A DNA stretch of 37,239 nt from an uncultured Clostridium sp. (GCA_900555045.1 USJW01000041.1:1-37239); one strand, 5' to 3'. Shown: positions 1-8,625, counted from the first letter of the stretch. Notes: generated from the sequence alone by a model not told the origin. A program made the numbers and translations.

Positions 1-518
1 ACGTTGGCGGTCACGGTGTACTCGCCGCCGCTGATGTAGGTCAGGGTTCCGGCGATGCCGTTGGGAACCATGATCTTCTGCTGCACCACGTCGGTCTCCT
101 GGACCGTACCGATGATGTCGCCGCCGGTCACCTTGTCGCCGACCTGGGCGGTGGGCACGAACTCCCACGTCTTATCCCGCTTTAGGGAGGGAACCTCCAC
201 GCCGCGGTTTAACAGGTTTCCGCCGGTCACTTCCATGATGGCGTCCAGCGGGCGCTGAATTCCGTCGTAGATACTTCCGATCAGACCAGGGCCCAGCTCC
301 ACGCTCATGGGCACTCCCGTGGACTCCACGGGCTCGCCCGGACCCAGGCCGGAGGTCTCCTCGTAAACCTGGATGGAAGCCTTATCCCCGTGAATCTCTA
401 TAATTTCACCGATCAGACGCTGATCGCTCACGCGCACCACGTCAAACATGTTGGCGTCGCGCATGCCTTCTGCGATAACCAGCGGACCGGCTACTTTTTT
501 AATCACGCCTTTGCTCAT
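1..518 (-). CDS. ntpA: V-type ATPase catalytic subunit A (N-terminal part, cut by window edge)
   Basis: This is the catalytic, nucleotide-binding subunit of the A3B3 head of a V/A-type ATPase. Only about the first 172 residues are inside the window. They start MSKGVIKKVAGPLV and continue through the N-terminal beta-barrel (DVVRVSDQRLIGEIIEI, about residues 26-42) and the SGLGPGEPVESTGVPMSVELGPG stretch typical of A subunits, where F-type beta subunits differ. The bulge domain follows; the P-loop lies beyond the left edge. The ATG at 518 has TGGAGGTAGA just upstream. The gene begins 12 bp after subunit F, and subunits B and D are expected further left. Family assignment is secure; the rest cannot be seen. 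Confidence 0.95.
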   Translation of the reverse strand, partial: MSKGVIKKVAGPLVIAEGMRDANMFDVVRVSDQRLIGEIIEIHGDKASIQVYEETSGLGPGEPVESTGVPMSVELGPGLIGSIYDGIQRPLDAIMEVTGGNLLNRGVEVPSLKRDKTWEFVPTAQVGDKVTGGDIIGTVQETDVVQQKIMVPNGIAGTLTYISGGEYTVTAN

Positions 519-530
519 TTTCTACCTCCA

Positions 531-848
531 CTAGTTGTTGAATATAATATCCGAACCTACGGCCTGCTCCACGGATCTCTTCACCGCCGCGATGCCATGA
601 CCGGTATTCCCGGAGACACCGGGGATCAGGATGATGGCCGGAAGGTCCGCCTCGCGGTAACGGTCGATCTCCGGTCCCAGCTGCGCCGCCAGCGCCTCGG
701 TGATGTAGATCACCGCGTAGCCGCTCTCCGCAAGCTGTCTCAGCTTCCTGCCCGCTTCCGCCGGATCCGTAAAGGGAAATGGCTCAAGGCCCAGTGCCGC
801 GAACCCGTAGATGCTGTCGCGGTCGCCCATAACTGCAATCTTATACAT
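531..848 (-). CDS. ntpG: V-type ATPase subunit F (central stalk)
   Basis: This 105-residue protein is a V/A-ATPase subunit F, the small Rossmann-like part of the rotating central shaft together with subunit D. It opens with MYKIAVMGDRDSIYGF, the family's usual first strand and glycine turn. Later come the GYAVIYITEALA helix/strand (about residues 44-55) and the LPAIILIPG strand (about 69-77). The C-terminal helix (AAVKRSVEQAVG) normally contacts the head. Length is normal for the family. Its start overlaps the end of subunit C by 8 bp and subunit A follows after 12 bp, so translation is probably coupled. The E. hirae name is NtpG; other systems call it AtpF. Confidence 0.93.
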   Translation of the reverse strand: MYKIAVMGDRDSIYGFAALGLEPFPFTDPAEAGRKLRQLAESGYAVIYITEALAAQLGPEIDRYREADLPAIILIPGVSGNTGHGIAAVKRSVEQAVGSDIIFNN

Positions 849-1809
849 ACATCTCCCTTACCCTTTCCCGGATGGATTCCTCCGGAAGCTGGTTGAGCTT
901 GCCGGAAAGTATGATCCGTACTGTCTTAATCTCGTTCTCACGCGCCAGAATGTAGGCTGCCAGAGGTCCGATCCCGAAGGAGTTGAACCGCTGGGGGCGA
1001 ATCCTGCGGATCAGCAGGTTGTCGCACCAGCGCTCAAAGGCGGAAGGAGATTTGTGAAGCTCCTCCACGGCCTCCGCGTAGGGCGTGAGCTCCAGATAGG
1101 TGCCGATGGCGTCCACGCCCTCAACTGCGGCCTGGGCCAGACGGTCCACATCTAACGTATCACAGTGGGCCAGAGCCCGCTCCAAAAATGCCTTGTTCTT
1201 GCCGGTCCGCGCCGCGCGCACCGCGGTCTTGATGTCCGCGGAAGCCACGGTCAGCTCGCCGTACAGCTTCAAACACTCGTCGCCGGAGGCCTTGCCCGCC
1301 CGGTAGATGGCGGCCAGTGCGGCCCGGTCCACGATGATGTCGCAGAGCTGTCCGTCGCCGGTCTGTATAAGCGCCTCGTACGCCTCCCTCGCGGGCCCTG
1401 CCATGGCCTCAGGGAGATTGTTAAACTCCCTGGTGCGGACGGCCTCGCGGATCAGCTTCACATCCACAGTCCCCTGGCCCATGTAGATTCCCGGGAACTC
1501 GCTGTCCATCCGGGCCTCCTTGATGGCTGCCTTCAGATTGTGGTAGTCGTTGGCGTAGAGGAACACGTCGAACACGGAGAGATCGTCCGTCAGCTCACCC
1601 ATGAGCTGCCAGGTCTTCTCCCGCTCCACCGCCAGAATTCCGGCGGCATCCCGGGTCTCCCCGTCGCCCCAGCCCTTTTCCTGCAAAAGCTGGAGGCATT
1701 CCTCATATCCCTTGGCGGACAGAAGCTGCTCGACGAACGCGCCGGACAAGAGGGAGAGCTCTTTGGAACGGATACGGGCCACCGCATAAATAAATTGATT
1801 TTGTGCCAT
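841..1809 (-). CDS. ntpC: V-type ATPase subunit C (rotor-ring cap)
   Basis: This 322-residue protein belongs to the V-type ATPase subunit C / AC39 (d) family. It sits as a funnel on the membrane rotor ring and passes torque to the D-F shaft. It starts MAQNQFIYAVARIRSKE, a typical opening, and is almost wholly helical with repeats of the family's three-lobed fold. LFDVFLYANDYHNLK-like residues about 88-104 (here VFDVFLYANDYHNLKAAIK) and NEIKTVRIILSGKLNQLPEE near the C terminus are hallmark segments. Length is near the usual 320-350. The ATG has GGGAGG seven bases upstream and starts 14 bp after subunit E ends. It overlaps subunit F by 8 bp. Confidence 0.92.
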   Translation of the reverse strand: MAQNQFIYAVARIRSKELSLLSGAFVEQLLSAKGYEECLQLLQEKGWGDGETRDAAGILAVEREKTWQLMGELTDDLSVFDVFLYANDYHNLKAAIKEARMDSEFPGIYMGQGTVDVKLIREAVRTREFNNLPEAMAGPAREAYEALIQTGDGQLCDIIVDRAALAAIYRAGKASGDECLKLYGELTVASADIKTAVRAARTGKNKAFLERALAHCDTLDVDRLAQAAVEGVDAIGTYLELTPYAEAVEELHKSPSAFERWCDNLLIRRIRPQRFNSFGIGPLAAYILARENEIKTVRIILSGKLNQLPEESIRERVREMYV

Positions 1810-1823
1810 TTATAAACCTCCCG

Positions 1824-2432
1824 CTAAACCGTGCCGAAAAGAATCTCCTGAACTTTATCCTGCAGCATCTCGTGCGCAGAGTCGAACAGCGCGTCGAAGG
1901 AACAGTTCTCCTCGATGCCGCCGTAGGTGAGCACGAAGCCGCCGTCGATGTCCCGGGTCTCGCCGGAGACCGTAAGCTTCGCTCCCTCCTTGCCGCTCTT
2001 CTCCAGGGCGGCTGCCAGCGTGTCCGCAAAGTCCTTGGGAAGGCGCTCTGCATCGGTCCTGGAAAAGAGAATCTTTCCCTCACCCTTCTGCGCGGCCTTC
2101 ACCGCCAGCTTCACGATATTGTCAAAATACGCCTCCTCGGGCATATTTTTCAGTTCTTTTTTTGCCTCGCCAATGATTCTGCCAATCAAAACCTGTTTCT
2201 CGGCCAGGATTCTCTGCCGCTTCTTCAGTTCCGCCGCAGAATGGCCCCGATCCAGGGTGTTGGCCGCCGTCTGCTCCGCCTTCTTGCCGATGGCAGCGCA
2301 CTCTTGGGCTGCTTCCTCTCTGGCTGTCTGGAGAATCTGCTCCGCCTCGGCTTTCGCCGCCTCCAGAGTACGGGCCGCCGCTTCCTCAGACTCTGCCTGA
2401 ATCCGGGCGATAATCTTGTCTAATCCCGCCAT
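1824..2432 (-). CDS. ntpE: V-type ATPase subunit E (peripheral stalk)
   Basis: This 202-residue subunit E pairs with the small stalk subunit encoded first in the operon to form the peripheral stator of the ATPase. Residues 1-90 form a charged Ala/Glu-rich coiled coil (ARIQAESEEAAARTLEAAKA and onward). The rest is the globular head-binding domain, including FVLTYGGIEENCSFDALFDS near the C terminus. I start it at MAGLDKII because AAAGGAGAACATCGC precedes that ATG at good spacing; an in-frame ATG 33 bases further upstream lacks such a site. It lies 49 bp after subunit K and 14 bp before subunit C. Assignment rests on domain pattern plus operon position. Confidence 0.9.
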   Translation of the reverse strand: MAGLDKIIARIQAESEEAAARTLEAAKAEAEQILQTAREEAAQECAAIGKKAEQTAANTLDRGHSAAELKKRQRILAEKQVLIGRIIGEAKKELKNMPEEAYFDNIVKLAVKAAQKGEGKILFSRTDAERLPKDFADTLAAALEKSGKEGAKLTVSGETRDIDGGFVLTYGGIEENCSFDALFDSAHEMLQDKVQEILFGTV

Positions 2433-2481
2433 GCGATGTTCTCCTTTCCCGATATGTTCATTCACCTGGTTGACCGACTAA

Positions 2482-2964
2482 TTACAGGCTCAGGCCACCG
2501 ATACCGAAAATGGAAAGGATGGAGATCAAAAGAGCCAGGATGGCGTAGGTCTCAACCATTGCCGGGAAGATCATTGCTTTACCGAACTGATCCGGGCGCT
2601 TTGCTACCAGGCCGATACAAGCCACGGAAGCTCTGCCCTGCTTGATTGCGGACCACAGGCCAACGAACGCCATGGGAAGGCAGGCAGCCAGGTACAGAAG
2701 TCCCTTTGCCAGGGAAATGTCAGCGCTTCCGCCCATGATACCGATCTGGGTCAGAGTGATGAAGCCGATCAGCAGGCCGTAGATACCCTGTGTACCGGGC
2801 AGCAGCTGAAGAACCAGAACCTTACTGAACTTGTTGGGATCTTCCGTGATAACACCTGCGGCGGCCTCACCCGCGATACCTACGCCGATTGCGGATCCGA
2901 TGCCCGCCATAAGTGCTGCCAACGCCGCTCCTGTCAATGCAAATACAACTCCGAGATTTCCCAT
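2482..2964 (-). CDS. ntpK: V-type ATPase subunit K, 16-kDa rotor-ring proteolipid
   Basis: This 160-residue protein has four membrane helices formed from two fused hairpins (about 5-32, 47-76, 84-105, 128-155). It is the V-type rotor-ring subunit, double the size of an F-type c subunit. The carboxylate that binds the ion is E137 in PAMVETYAILA. The other sodium ligands known from E. hirae NtpK also align: L55, T58 and Q59 in QLLPGTQG, and Q108, which lies 29 residues before the Glu as in NtpK. This supports sodium rather than proton coupling (inference). Its ribosome site AAGGAGG is encoded in the last codons of the upstream gene, whose TAA lies two bases before this ATG. Confidence 0.95.
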   Translation of the reverse strand: MGNLGVVFALTGAALAALMAGIGSAIGVGIAGEAAAGVITEDPNKFSKVLVLQLLPGTQGIYGLLIGFITLTQIGIMGGSADISLAKGLLYLAACLPMAFVGLWSAIKQGRASVACIGLVAKRPDQFGKAMIFPAMVETYAILALLISILSIFGIGGLSL

Positions 2965-2966
2965 AG

Positions 2967-4982
2967 TTAAATGTCCTCCTTGACTTTATAATATTTTGTG
3001 TGAATGGCAAAAGGTTCAAATTTCCTTCCGCCGCCCTCATAAAACTTTCCAAAAAACTCTACAAACTGCAGACGGTTGGTGTGCACATAGGCGCCCAGAG
3101 CGTTGATGGCCAGGTTTAAGCTGTGGCCGATTAAGAACACCAGGATGAACACAATCACTCCGAATACATTGTCCCCGACCATGCTTCCCATCTTGTTGAA
3201 CACGGTGGAGATTACGCTGGTTGCCAGTCCCAGTGCCAGCAGTCTGGAGTAGGACAGGATGTCACTCAGGTAAGAGGTGACGCCGTAAACGCCGTAGAGA
3301 CCCTTGAGCAGGCGCTTAAACCAGTTCTTGGACTCTCTGCCGCTGGTGAGGATGATTCCCACCGCGCCGACGATGGCCAGCACGCCGCACACATTGCCGA
3401 GAGCCGCGGGCACCACGAAGGTTAAGCCCAGCATCTCAGTGAACATCGGCATGGTGAGAAGGTACAGGATCGCGCCGCCCACCAGCATATACCAGAAGCC
3501 CGCGTCGTAAACCGCGTCCTTCACGCTGCCGGCTTTCACGCAGCTGTAAAACTTGATCCCAAGACCGGTAAACAGGTGCAAAATGCCCAGCGCGAACGCG
3601 AACACCAGCATCTTCATCGGCAGGCTCACCGGCTCAAACCAGATCGGAGCGAGCCTGATATCCGGCCGGTGGAAGAAGGTGGTCGCGATCACATTCACCG
3701 CGTCGCCGAAAAAGCTTCCGAACATGAATCCCCAGAACGTGGTGGAGATTCCGCAGAAAAGGAACATTTTCAGCATCTTCTTGAAGCCGGGCTCGATGTT
3801 TTTGATCTTTTTCAGACAAAAGGCGCAGCCAAAAACCATAATCAGGCCGTAAGCCGCGTCCGACAGCATCAGGCCGAACAGCACATAGTAGAACAGCGCC
3901 ACCACGCCCGACGGGTCAATCTCGCCTTTGCCGGGAAGGCTGTAGCTCTCCACCACGCCCTCCACAGGCTCCGCAAATTTGTTGTTGTGCAGGATCACCG
4001 GCACGTCCTCGGCCGGCTCCGGATCGGAGAGCTCCACCACGGTCTCGTAGCGGGACTCCAGGGCCGCTTTGAGCTTCGGCGCCTCGGGATCCGTTATATA
4101 ACCTGTGATAAAAAATACACGGGGGGACTGAACTAAACCGCCTAACACGCTGTACTTCTCCGCCCGCATGGTGTAGTAGTCCATGACGAACTTGAGCGCC
4201 CCGGCCTCACCCGCAAGGCTCACCACCTCAGCTTTTGCCCTCTCGGCTGCCTCGTTGGCCTCCTGTACCTTCTGCTCCAGCTCCTGCTTCTTCTTCGCGG
4301 GAACTTCCTGGGACAGAGGGGGTCTGGAATAGTTCATCTTGTGCAGGGCTTCCTCCACCGCTTCCGCGTCCGCCCGGTGGCAGACCAGAAAGAAGCAGAC
4401 CTGTTCGCTGGATTCACTGATCTTTGTGATGTCGATCCCTTCCACCTGGGGGGCAAATTGTCCAAGCTGCTCGTACATCTGCTCCAGGGTTGTGGTTCCC
4501 GGCATCGAACCGATGAAGGCTGCCGTCTTCTTGGTTCCCCGGTAATCTAGCGGAAGGTCAAAGGTCTTCCATGGCTCCAGCGCGTCGATCTGCTGTTCCA
4601 GTTTGGGAATTGCGCCGAGATTTTCGGCGATCTCCTTCTCCAGCTCCTGCAGGCGGTAGGCGGTCTTCATGATCTCCTCATGCCTGCAGGCGCTGCGCTC
4701 GTACTCCTCCAACGACAGCTCCTCGCGGCCCTCAAAAGCGGCCAAAAGCCCCTTGTTTTCCGGCGCATACGAGGCGAGCACACCAAGCGCCTGCCCTGCG
4801 ACAGCCGCGTTGCGCTCAAATACCGTCTTGGAGGACGTCACATCGGTTTTTCTGAATATGCTGTCTTCCTCCAGCACGCTCGTGATCTCCACAGCTCCCT
4901 GGCGCTGCAACAGCTCCAGGATCTGTTTGCGGTCCTTTTTGAGGCCGCAGATCAGCACTTTTTTCATAGGCACTACTGCCAA
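2967..4982 (-). CDS. ntpI: V-type ATPase subunit I (membrane stator, a-subunit)
   Basis: This 671-residue subunit I/a forms the half-channels for ion entry and exit next to the rotor ring. The first 360 or so residues are a cytosolic arm with coiled coils (for example 210-255), binding the peripheral stalks. The C-terminal half holds about eight membrane helices starting near residue 363. R580 in the SYSRLLALGLA helix corresponds to the essential arginine that faces the ring carboxylate. I chose a TTG start at 4982 because AAAGGAGG lies 8 bases upstream; the first in-frame ATG, at 4967, would be about 23 bases from that site. It lies between the stalk subunit (16 bp) and subunit K (2 bp). Length is normal. 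Confidence 0.93.
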   Translation of the reverse strand: MAVVPMKKVLICGLKKDRKQILELLQRQGAVEITSVLEEDSIFRKTDVTSSKTVFERNAAVAGQALGVLASYAPENKGLLAAFEGREELSLEEYERSACRHEEIMKTAYRLQELEKEIAENLGAIPKLEQQIDALEPWKTFDLPLDYRGTKKTAAFIGSMPGTTTLEQMYEQLGQFAPQVEGIDITKISESSEQVCFFLVCHRADAEAVEEALHKMNYSRPPLSQEVPAKKKQELEQKVQEANEAAERAKAEVVSLAGEAGALKFVMDYYTMRAEKYSVLGGLVQSPRVFFITGYITDPEAPKLKAALESRYETVVELSDPEPAEDVPVILHNNKFAEPVEGVVESYSLPGKGEIDPSGVVALFYYVLFGLMLSDAAYGLIMVFGCAFCLKKIKNIEPGFKKMLKMFLFCGISTTFWGFMFGSFFGDAVNVIATTFFHRPDIRLAPIWFEPVSLPMKMLVFAFALGILHLFTGLGIKFYSCVKAGSVKDAVYDAGFWYMLVGGAILYLLTMPMFTEMLGLTFVVPAALGNVCGVLAIVGAVGIILTSGRESKNWFKRLLKGLYGVYGVTSYLSDILSYSRLLALGLATSVISTVFNKMGSMVGDNVFGVIVFILVFLIGHSLNLAINALGAYVHTNRLQFVEFFGKFYEGGGRKFEPFAIHTKYYKVKEDI

Positions 4983-4998
4983 ATCACGCGCCTCCTTT

Positions 4999-5313
4999 CT
5001 ACAGCAGTTCGGCCAATACCGCTTTTACTGCCTGCTCTGACTTCTGTGTTACCGCGCTGCGCAGCGATTCAAGCTCAGCGCCTTCCGCCATCTCGGCGTC
5101 TGCCATGATCTTTTCCGCCTGGGCCTTCGCCGCTTCTTCTGCCTGAACGGCTTTCTCCCTGGCCTGGCGGATCATGTCGCTCTTTTGCGCAGCTGCGGAA
5201 GCCTTGGCGTCCGCCACGATCTGCTCCGCCTGCTTTGCAGCCTCGGCTTCCCGCATCTCAGCCGCCTGCTCCGCCTTACGGATTGCGTCAATTGTCTCCT
5301 GGGCCAATTCCAT
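4999..5313 (-). CDS. ntpF: V-type ATPase peripheral-stalk subunit (G/H type)
   Basis: This 104-residue protein is almost one continuous Ala/Glu/Lys-rich coiled coil (RKAEQAAEMREAEAAKQAEQ onward) with a short C-terminal helix. This is the form of the G/H (NtpF) subunit that partners subunit E in the stator. It is the first gene of the operon, as in E. hirae. The start is ambiguous. GGAGG touches the ATG at 5313 directly, which is too close, while TTG at 5307, two codons later, is six bases away and may be the true start. Sequence identity within this coil family is low, so the call leans on position and composition. Confidence 0.82.
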   Translation of the reverse strand: MELAQETIDAIRKAEQAAEMREAEAAKQAEQIVADAKASAAAQKSDMIRQAREKAVQAEEAAKAQAEKIMADAEMAEGAELESLRSAVTQKSEQAVKAVLAELL

Positions 5314-5323
5314 CCTCCTCTCT

Positions 5324-5387
5324 AAAAGAATCCCTACCCTCTCGGATCATCATGCAATAAATTCTTTACATTTTTTTGGATTCTCTT
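5324..5387 (-). other. Possible long-range leader stem before the V-ATPase operon
   Basis: In the untranslated leader, 5378-5387 and 5324-5333 can pair as AAGAGAATCC with GGATTCTTTT (nine of ten positions). They close a loop of about 44 bases directly ahead of the first ribosome site. It could affect translation of the first gene, or be chance in AT-rich sequence. Confidence 0.25.
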
Positions 5388-5409
5388 ATTTTTTGTACAA
5401 TATGAATAG

Positions 5410-5438
5410 ATTATACCTCATCGTCATTTTATTTTCAA
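5410..5438 (-). promoter_or_regulatory. Promoter of the V-type ATPase operon
   Basis: Reading the minus strand, TTGAAA (5438-5433) is followed after 17 bases by a perfect TATAAT (5415-5410). This is a strong sigma-A promoter placing the transcript start near 5403, with a leader of about 90 bases. It is the only good promoter between the RND terminator and the first ATPase gene. Confidence 0.8.
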
Positions 5439-5472
5439 TGCAATTTCTAATTATTTCATAAATATTTTTTAG

Positions 5473-5499
5473 ATAGACAAAAAGTTTTTGTTTGTCTAT
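5473..5499. repeat. 9-bp inverted repeat upstream of the V-ATPase promoter
   Basis: ATAGACAAA (5473-5481) and TTTGTCTAT (5491-5499) are perfect inverted arms around a 9-base centre. The element lies about 35 bp upstream of the ATPase -35 box and about 15 bp past the RND terminator. It could be an activator or repressor site, or an AT-rich hairpin. On the plus strand it is followed by a T-run, but no plus-strand gene ends here. Confidence 0.5.
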
Positions 5500-5518
5500 T
5501 TTTTAACACTTTCTGGTT

Positions 5519-5556
5519 AAAAAATGGGGACCGGCGCACGGCGCGTCTGGTCCCCA
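5519..5556 (-). terminator. Rho-independent terminator of the RND efflux operon
   Basis: Just after the pump stop codon the minus strand has GGGGACC pairing with GGTCCCC (5555-5526) around a GC-rich loop with further internal pairing. It is followed by A and a run of six T. This separates the efflux operon from the V-ATPase promoter. Confidence 0.88.
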
Positions 5557-5568
5557 TATTCACAATAT

Positions 5569-8500
5569 TTAGTCCGCAATCACGCTCTGCTTTCCGCCGC
5601 GGTTCATCACGCTGTAGTAGGCGGGCAGCATAAGCAGTGCCAGGATGGTGGAGGCCGTCAGGCCGCCGATGTTTACAAGTGCGAGTCCCTGGGTGGTCTG
5701 GCCGGAGTCGCCCAGCGCAAGCGCCATGGGCAGCATGGACAGAACCGTGGTCAGGGTGGTCATCAGGATGGGGCGCAGACGGGTGGCTCCCGCCTCGATG
5801 AGCGCCGTCTCCATATCCATATTCTGACGGTACTGGTTCACCGTATCCACATAGAGGATACCGTTGTTAACAACCGTTCCGACCAGCATGAGGAAGCCCA
5901 GGAGGGACGTCATGCTGATGGCGCTGTCCACGATCCACAGCAGGCCGAAGGCGCCGATCAAACAGAAGGGCACGGTGGTCATAACCATGATCGAGAACTT
6001 GGGCGACTCGAACTGGCACGCCATCACAACGAACACCAGGAAGATTGCCATCGCGATGGCCTTGGCCAGGTTGGTGAACTCCTTCTGCATGGATTTCTGC
6101 ATGTTGTTCATGGCGATGCTGACGCTCTGGCTCAGCTGCGGCGTCACCACCTCGTCCTTTAAGGTCTGCTCCGTGGTCTCGGTGGCGCTGTCGGTGTAGG
6201 TTCCGCTGATGGTCACGCGGTACTGCTTATCCTGGCGCATGATGGTGGCCGGGCTGTCCTCGAACACGATGTCCGCCACGTCGGTCAGGGCCACCGCCCC
6301 GCCGCTCGGCGTCTGCAGCACGATATTCTGAACCTGAGAAAGGGTCTTATACCGGTCCGCCGCGTACTCCACCTTGATGTCCACATCCCGCCCGTCGATC
6401 TCCAGGGAGGAGGGGTTCACACCACTCAGCATGCTGTTTAAAGTGCCGCCGATCTGGGCCGCCGACAGTCCGGCCGCCTTGGCCTTAATGGGGTTGACCC
6501 TTACCTTCACAACCGGCGCCGCGTTCTCAAGGTCAGAGTGCACCTTGGTCAGCTCCGGGCGCGCGTCCAGCGCCGCAACAATCTTGTCGCTGTCCGCCTT
6601 CAAGGCGTCGTAGTTGGTGCTCTGTAAAATCACCTGGTAGGTGTCGCTGGTTCCCATCATGGCCGCGATGGTGGAGTTTGCGCTCACGGTGATGTTGCAG
6701 TCCGGGATCGTCTCCAGCTCTTTTCTCCAGAGCTTCACCACGTCGTCCGTGTCCATATCCCGGTCCTTAAGCAGGTAGGCCGTCACTGTGGGGTTGGAGC
6801 TCATGCTCCCGCCCAGGCTGCCGCCGCCGCTGCCGTACTGGGTCAGATAGTCCTCCACATTGTGGTCGGCGCTCACCACCGCCTCCACCTTCTTTAAGAT
6901 GTCGTCGATTTTTGCAATCTGAAGGCCGGGCTTGGTCTCCACCTCGATGGAGATCTGGCCCTGGTCGTCCTCGCCCATCAGCTCGGTTCTCAGGTTGAAC
7001 GCCAGCACGATGGACAGTCCCAGAAGGGCTACGGAGGCCAGCATGACCATGCCTCTGTGGCGCAGGAACCGCTTCATGATCTTGCGGTACTGCTCCTGCA
7101 TCTTCTCCACCGGGCGGGAGAGGGGCGCCGTCTTCTTCTCGATGGGCTTGTAGTTCATGTAGCACAGCGGAACCACGGTGATCGAGGAGATTAGGGATGC
7201 CACCATACAGAACACGATGGTGAAGCCCAGCGGCCGGAACATCTCTCCGGTCATTCCGCTAAGCATTGCAAGCGGCAGGAACACCACGCAGGTGGTCAGC
7301 GTGGAGCCCACAACCGACTGGTAAACCACGCCGGTTCCGTTTAGAGCCGCCTTGGCGAACTCCCTGAAGCCGGTGTCCGTGGTCGCCCTGAAGCAGCTCT
7401 CCAGCACAACCGTGGAGTTATCCACCATCATGCCGACGCCCAGCACCAGGGCGCTTAAGGTAATCACGTTTAAGGAGAAGCCCATGACGTTCATCAGCAC
7501 AAAGGAGGCCAGGATGGACACGGGGATGGAGCTTCCGACGATTAAGGATGCCTTCAGGTCGCCGAAGAACAGCCAGATGATCGCCATGGAGATCACGATG
7601 GCCGCGATCATGGTCTGGAACACGGAGGTCAAAGAGCTCATGATGCTGTCCTTGGTGTCCATAACCACCGTGATGTTTAAGTCCGGATCCGCAGCCTTTA
7701 ACTCATCCACCACCTCGTTCACGTCGGAGGAGAGGGTTAAGGAGGCCGCGTCCTGCTGCTTGGTCACGGAGACCGCGATGGTGTCCTGGCCATTGTAGCG
7801 GGCGATACTGCTGGCTTCGTCCTCGCCCAGGTAGACATTCGCCACATCGCCCAGGTAGATCGTATTCTTCCCGTGAACAGTCAGCGGGATGTTCTCAAGG
7901 CTCTCCAGGGTGTCGAACTTCTGGTCCGTGGAGACCGCCAGCTTCTGGTCGCCCATCTCGGCGTTGCCGGCCGGGTAGGCCAGGTCCGCGCTCCCGATGT
8001 CCGTGGCGATGGAGTTCATACTCACGCCGTACTGGCTCATCTTCTCCGGAAGGAGCTCCACGCGGATGTACTCCTTGCTGCCGCCGTTGATGGAGACCTC
8101 GGCCACGGAGGTCAGCTTCTCAAGCTCCGGCACGATGTCGTCGTTCACGTAGTTGTAAAGGTTCTCGGTGTTGTCCTTGCTGACTGCCAGGATCATGTTC
8201 GCCATCAGGTTTGCGTTTAACTCCAGCATGATGGGGTCGCTCACCTCGTCGGGCATGCTGACCTTGGCTAAATCCATCTGTTTCTTTAAATCGTCGTACG
8301 CCTTATCCATGTCGGTGCCGTACTTGTACTCCAGCATCACAATGGATACGTTCTCGCGGGACATGGAGGAGACGGTGTCTAAGCCGCTTAGGGTTCCCAC
8401 CTGGTCCTCCACCGTCTTCGTCACCAGATCGTTCACGTCCTCCGGGCTGGCGCCGGGATAGGGCGTCATGACCACGATCATGGACATGTTCATCTCCGGC

Positions 8501-8610
8501 ATCAGCTCCAGAGGCGATGACATGAAAGCCTGAAAGCCGAACACCACGAGGCACAGAATCATCAGTACCGTGGTCACCGGCCGTTTCAGGACAAGTTTTG
8601 TTAAGCCCAT
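5569..8610 (-). CDS. RND-family multidrug efflux pump (HAE1/AcrB-like)
   Basis: This 1013-residue inner pump belongs to the AcrB/SwrC family, which uses ion flow to export drugs or amphiphiles. The fold is complete: TM1 at 10-30, a large extracytoplasmic loop, a TM2-6 block from about 330, the second half repeating this, and TM12 near the C terminus. The ion relay in TM4 reads MMVDNST, so D397 matches AcrB D407 but N398 replaces D408. In TM10 N915 replaces K940. Coupling may therefore differ from AcrB. The ribosome site overlaps the stop codon of the fusion-protein gene upstream (TAAGGAGGG), so the two are coupled. Gram-positive cells lack an outer channel, so it would act as a two-part system like B. 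subtilis SwrC. Substrate unknown. Confidence 0.93.
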   Translation of the reverse strand: MGLTKLVLKRPVTTVLMILCLVVFGFQAFMSSPLELMPEMNMSMIVVMTPYPGASPEDVNDLVTKTVEDQVGTLSGLDTVSSMSRENVSIVMLEYKYGTDMDKAYDDLKKQMDLAKVSMPDEVSDPIMLELNANLMANMILAVSKDNTENLYNYVNDDIVPELEKLTSVAEVSINGGSKEYIRVELLPEKMSQYGVSMNSIATDIGSADLAYPAGNAEMGDQKLAVSTDQKFDTLESLENIPLTVHGKNTIYLGDVANVYLGEDEASSIARYNGQDTIAVSVTKQQDAASLTLSSDVNEVVDELKAADPDLNITVVMDTKDSIMSSLTSVFQTMIAAIVISMAIIWLFFGDLKASLIVGSSIPVSILASFVLMNVMGFSLNVITLSALVLGVGMMVDNSTVVLESCFRATTDTGFREFAKAALNGTGVVYQSVVGSTLTTCVVFLPLAMLSGMTGEMFRPLGFTIVFCMVASLISSITVVPLCYMNYKPIEKKTAPLSRPVEKMQEQYRKIMKRFLRHRGMVMLASVALLGLSIVLAFNLRTELMGEDDQGQISIEVETKPGLQIAKIDDILKKVEAVVSADHNVEDYLTQYGSGGGSLGGSMSSNPTVTAYLLKDRDMDTDDVVKLWRKELETIPDCNITVSANSTIAAMMGTSDTYQVILQSTNYDALKADSDKIVAALDARPELTKVHSDLENAAPVVKVRVNPIKAKAAGLSAAQIGGTLNSMLSGVNPSSLEIDGRDVDIKVEYAADRYKTLSQVQNIVLQTPSGGAVALTDVADIVFEDSPATIMRQDKQYRVTISGTYTDSATETTEQTLKDEVVTPQLSQSVSIAMNNMQKSMQKEFTNLAKAIAMAIFLVFVVMACQFESPKFSIMVMTTVPFCLIGAFGLLWIVDSAISMTSLLGFLMLVGTVVNNGILYVDTVNQYRQNMDMETALIEAGATRLRPILMTTLTTVLSMLPMALALGDSGQTTQGLALVNIGGLTASTILALLMLPAYYSVMNRGGKQSVIAD

Positions 8611-8625
8611 AGTTGTCTGCCCTCC

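Noticed and set aside
5473..5504. Inverted repeat followed by T-run read as a plus-strand terminator
   Set aside because: No plus-strand gene ends nearby; its place upstream of the V-ATPase promoter fits a regulatory site better.
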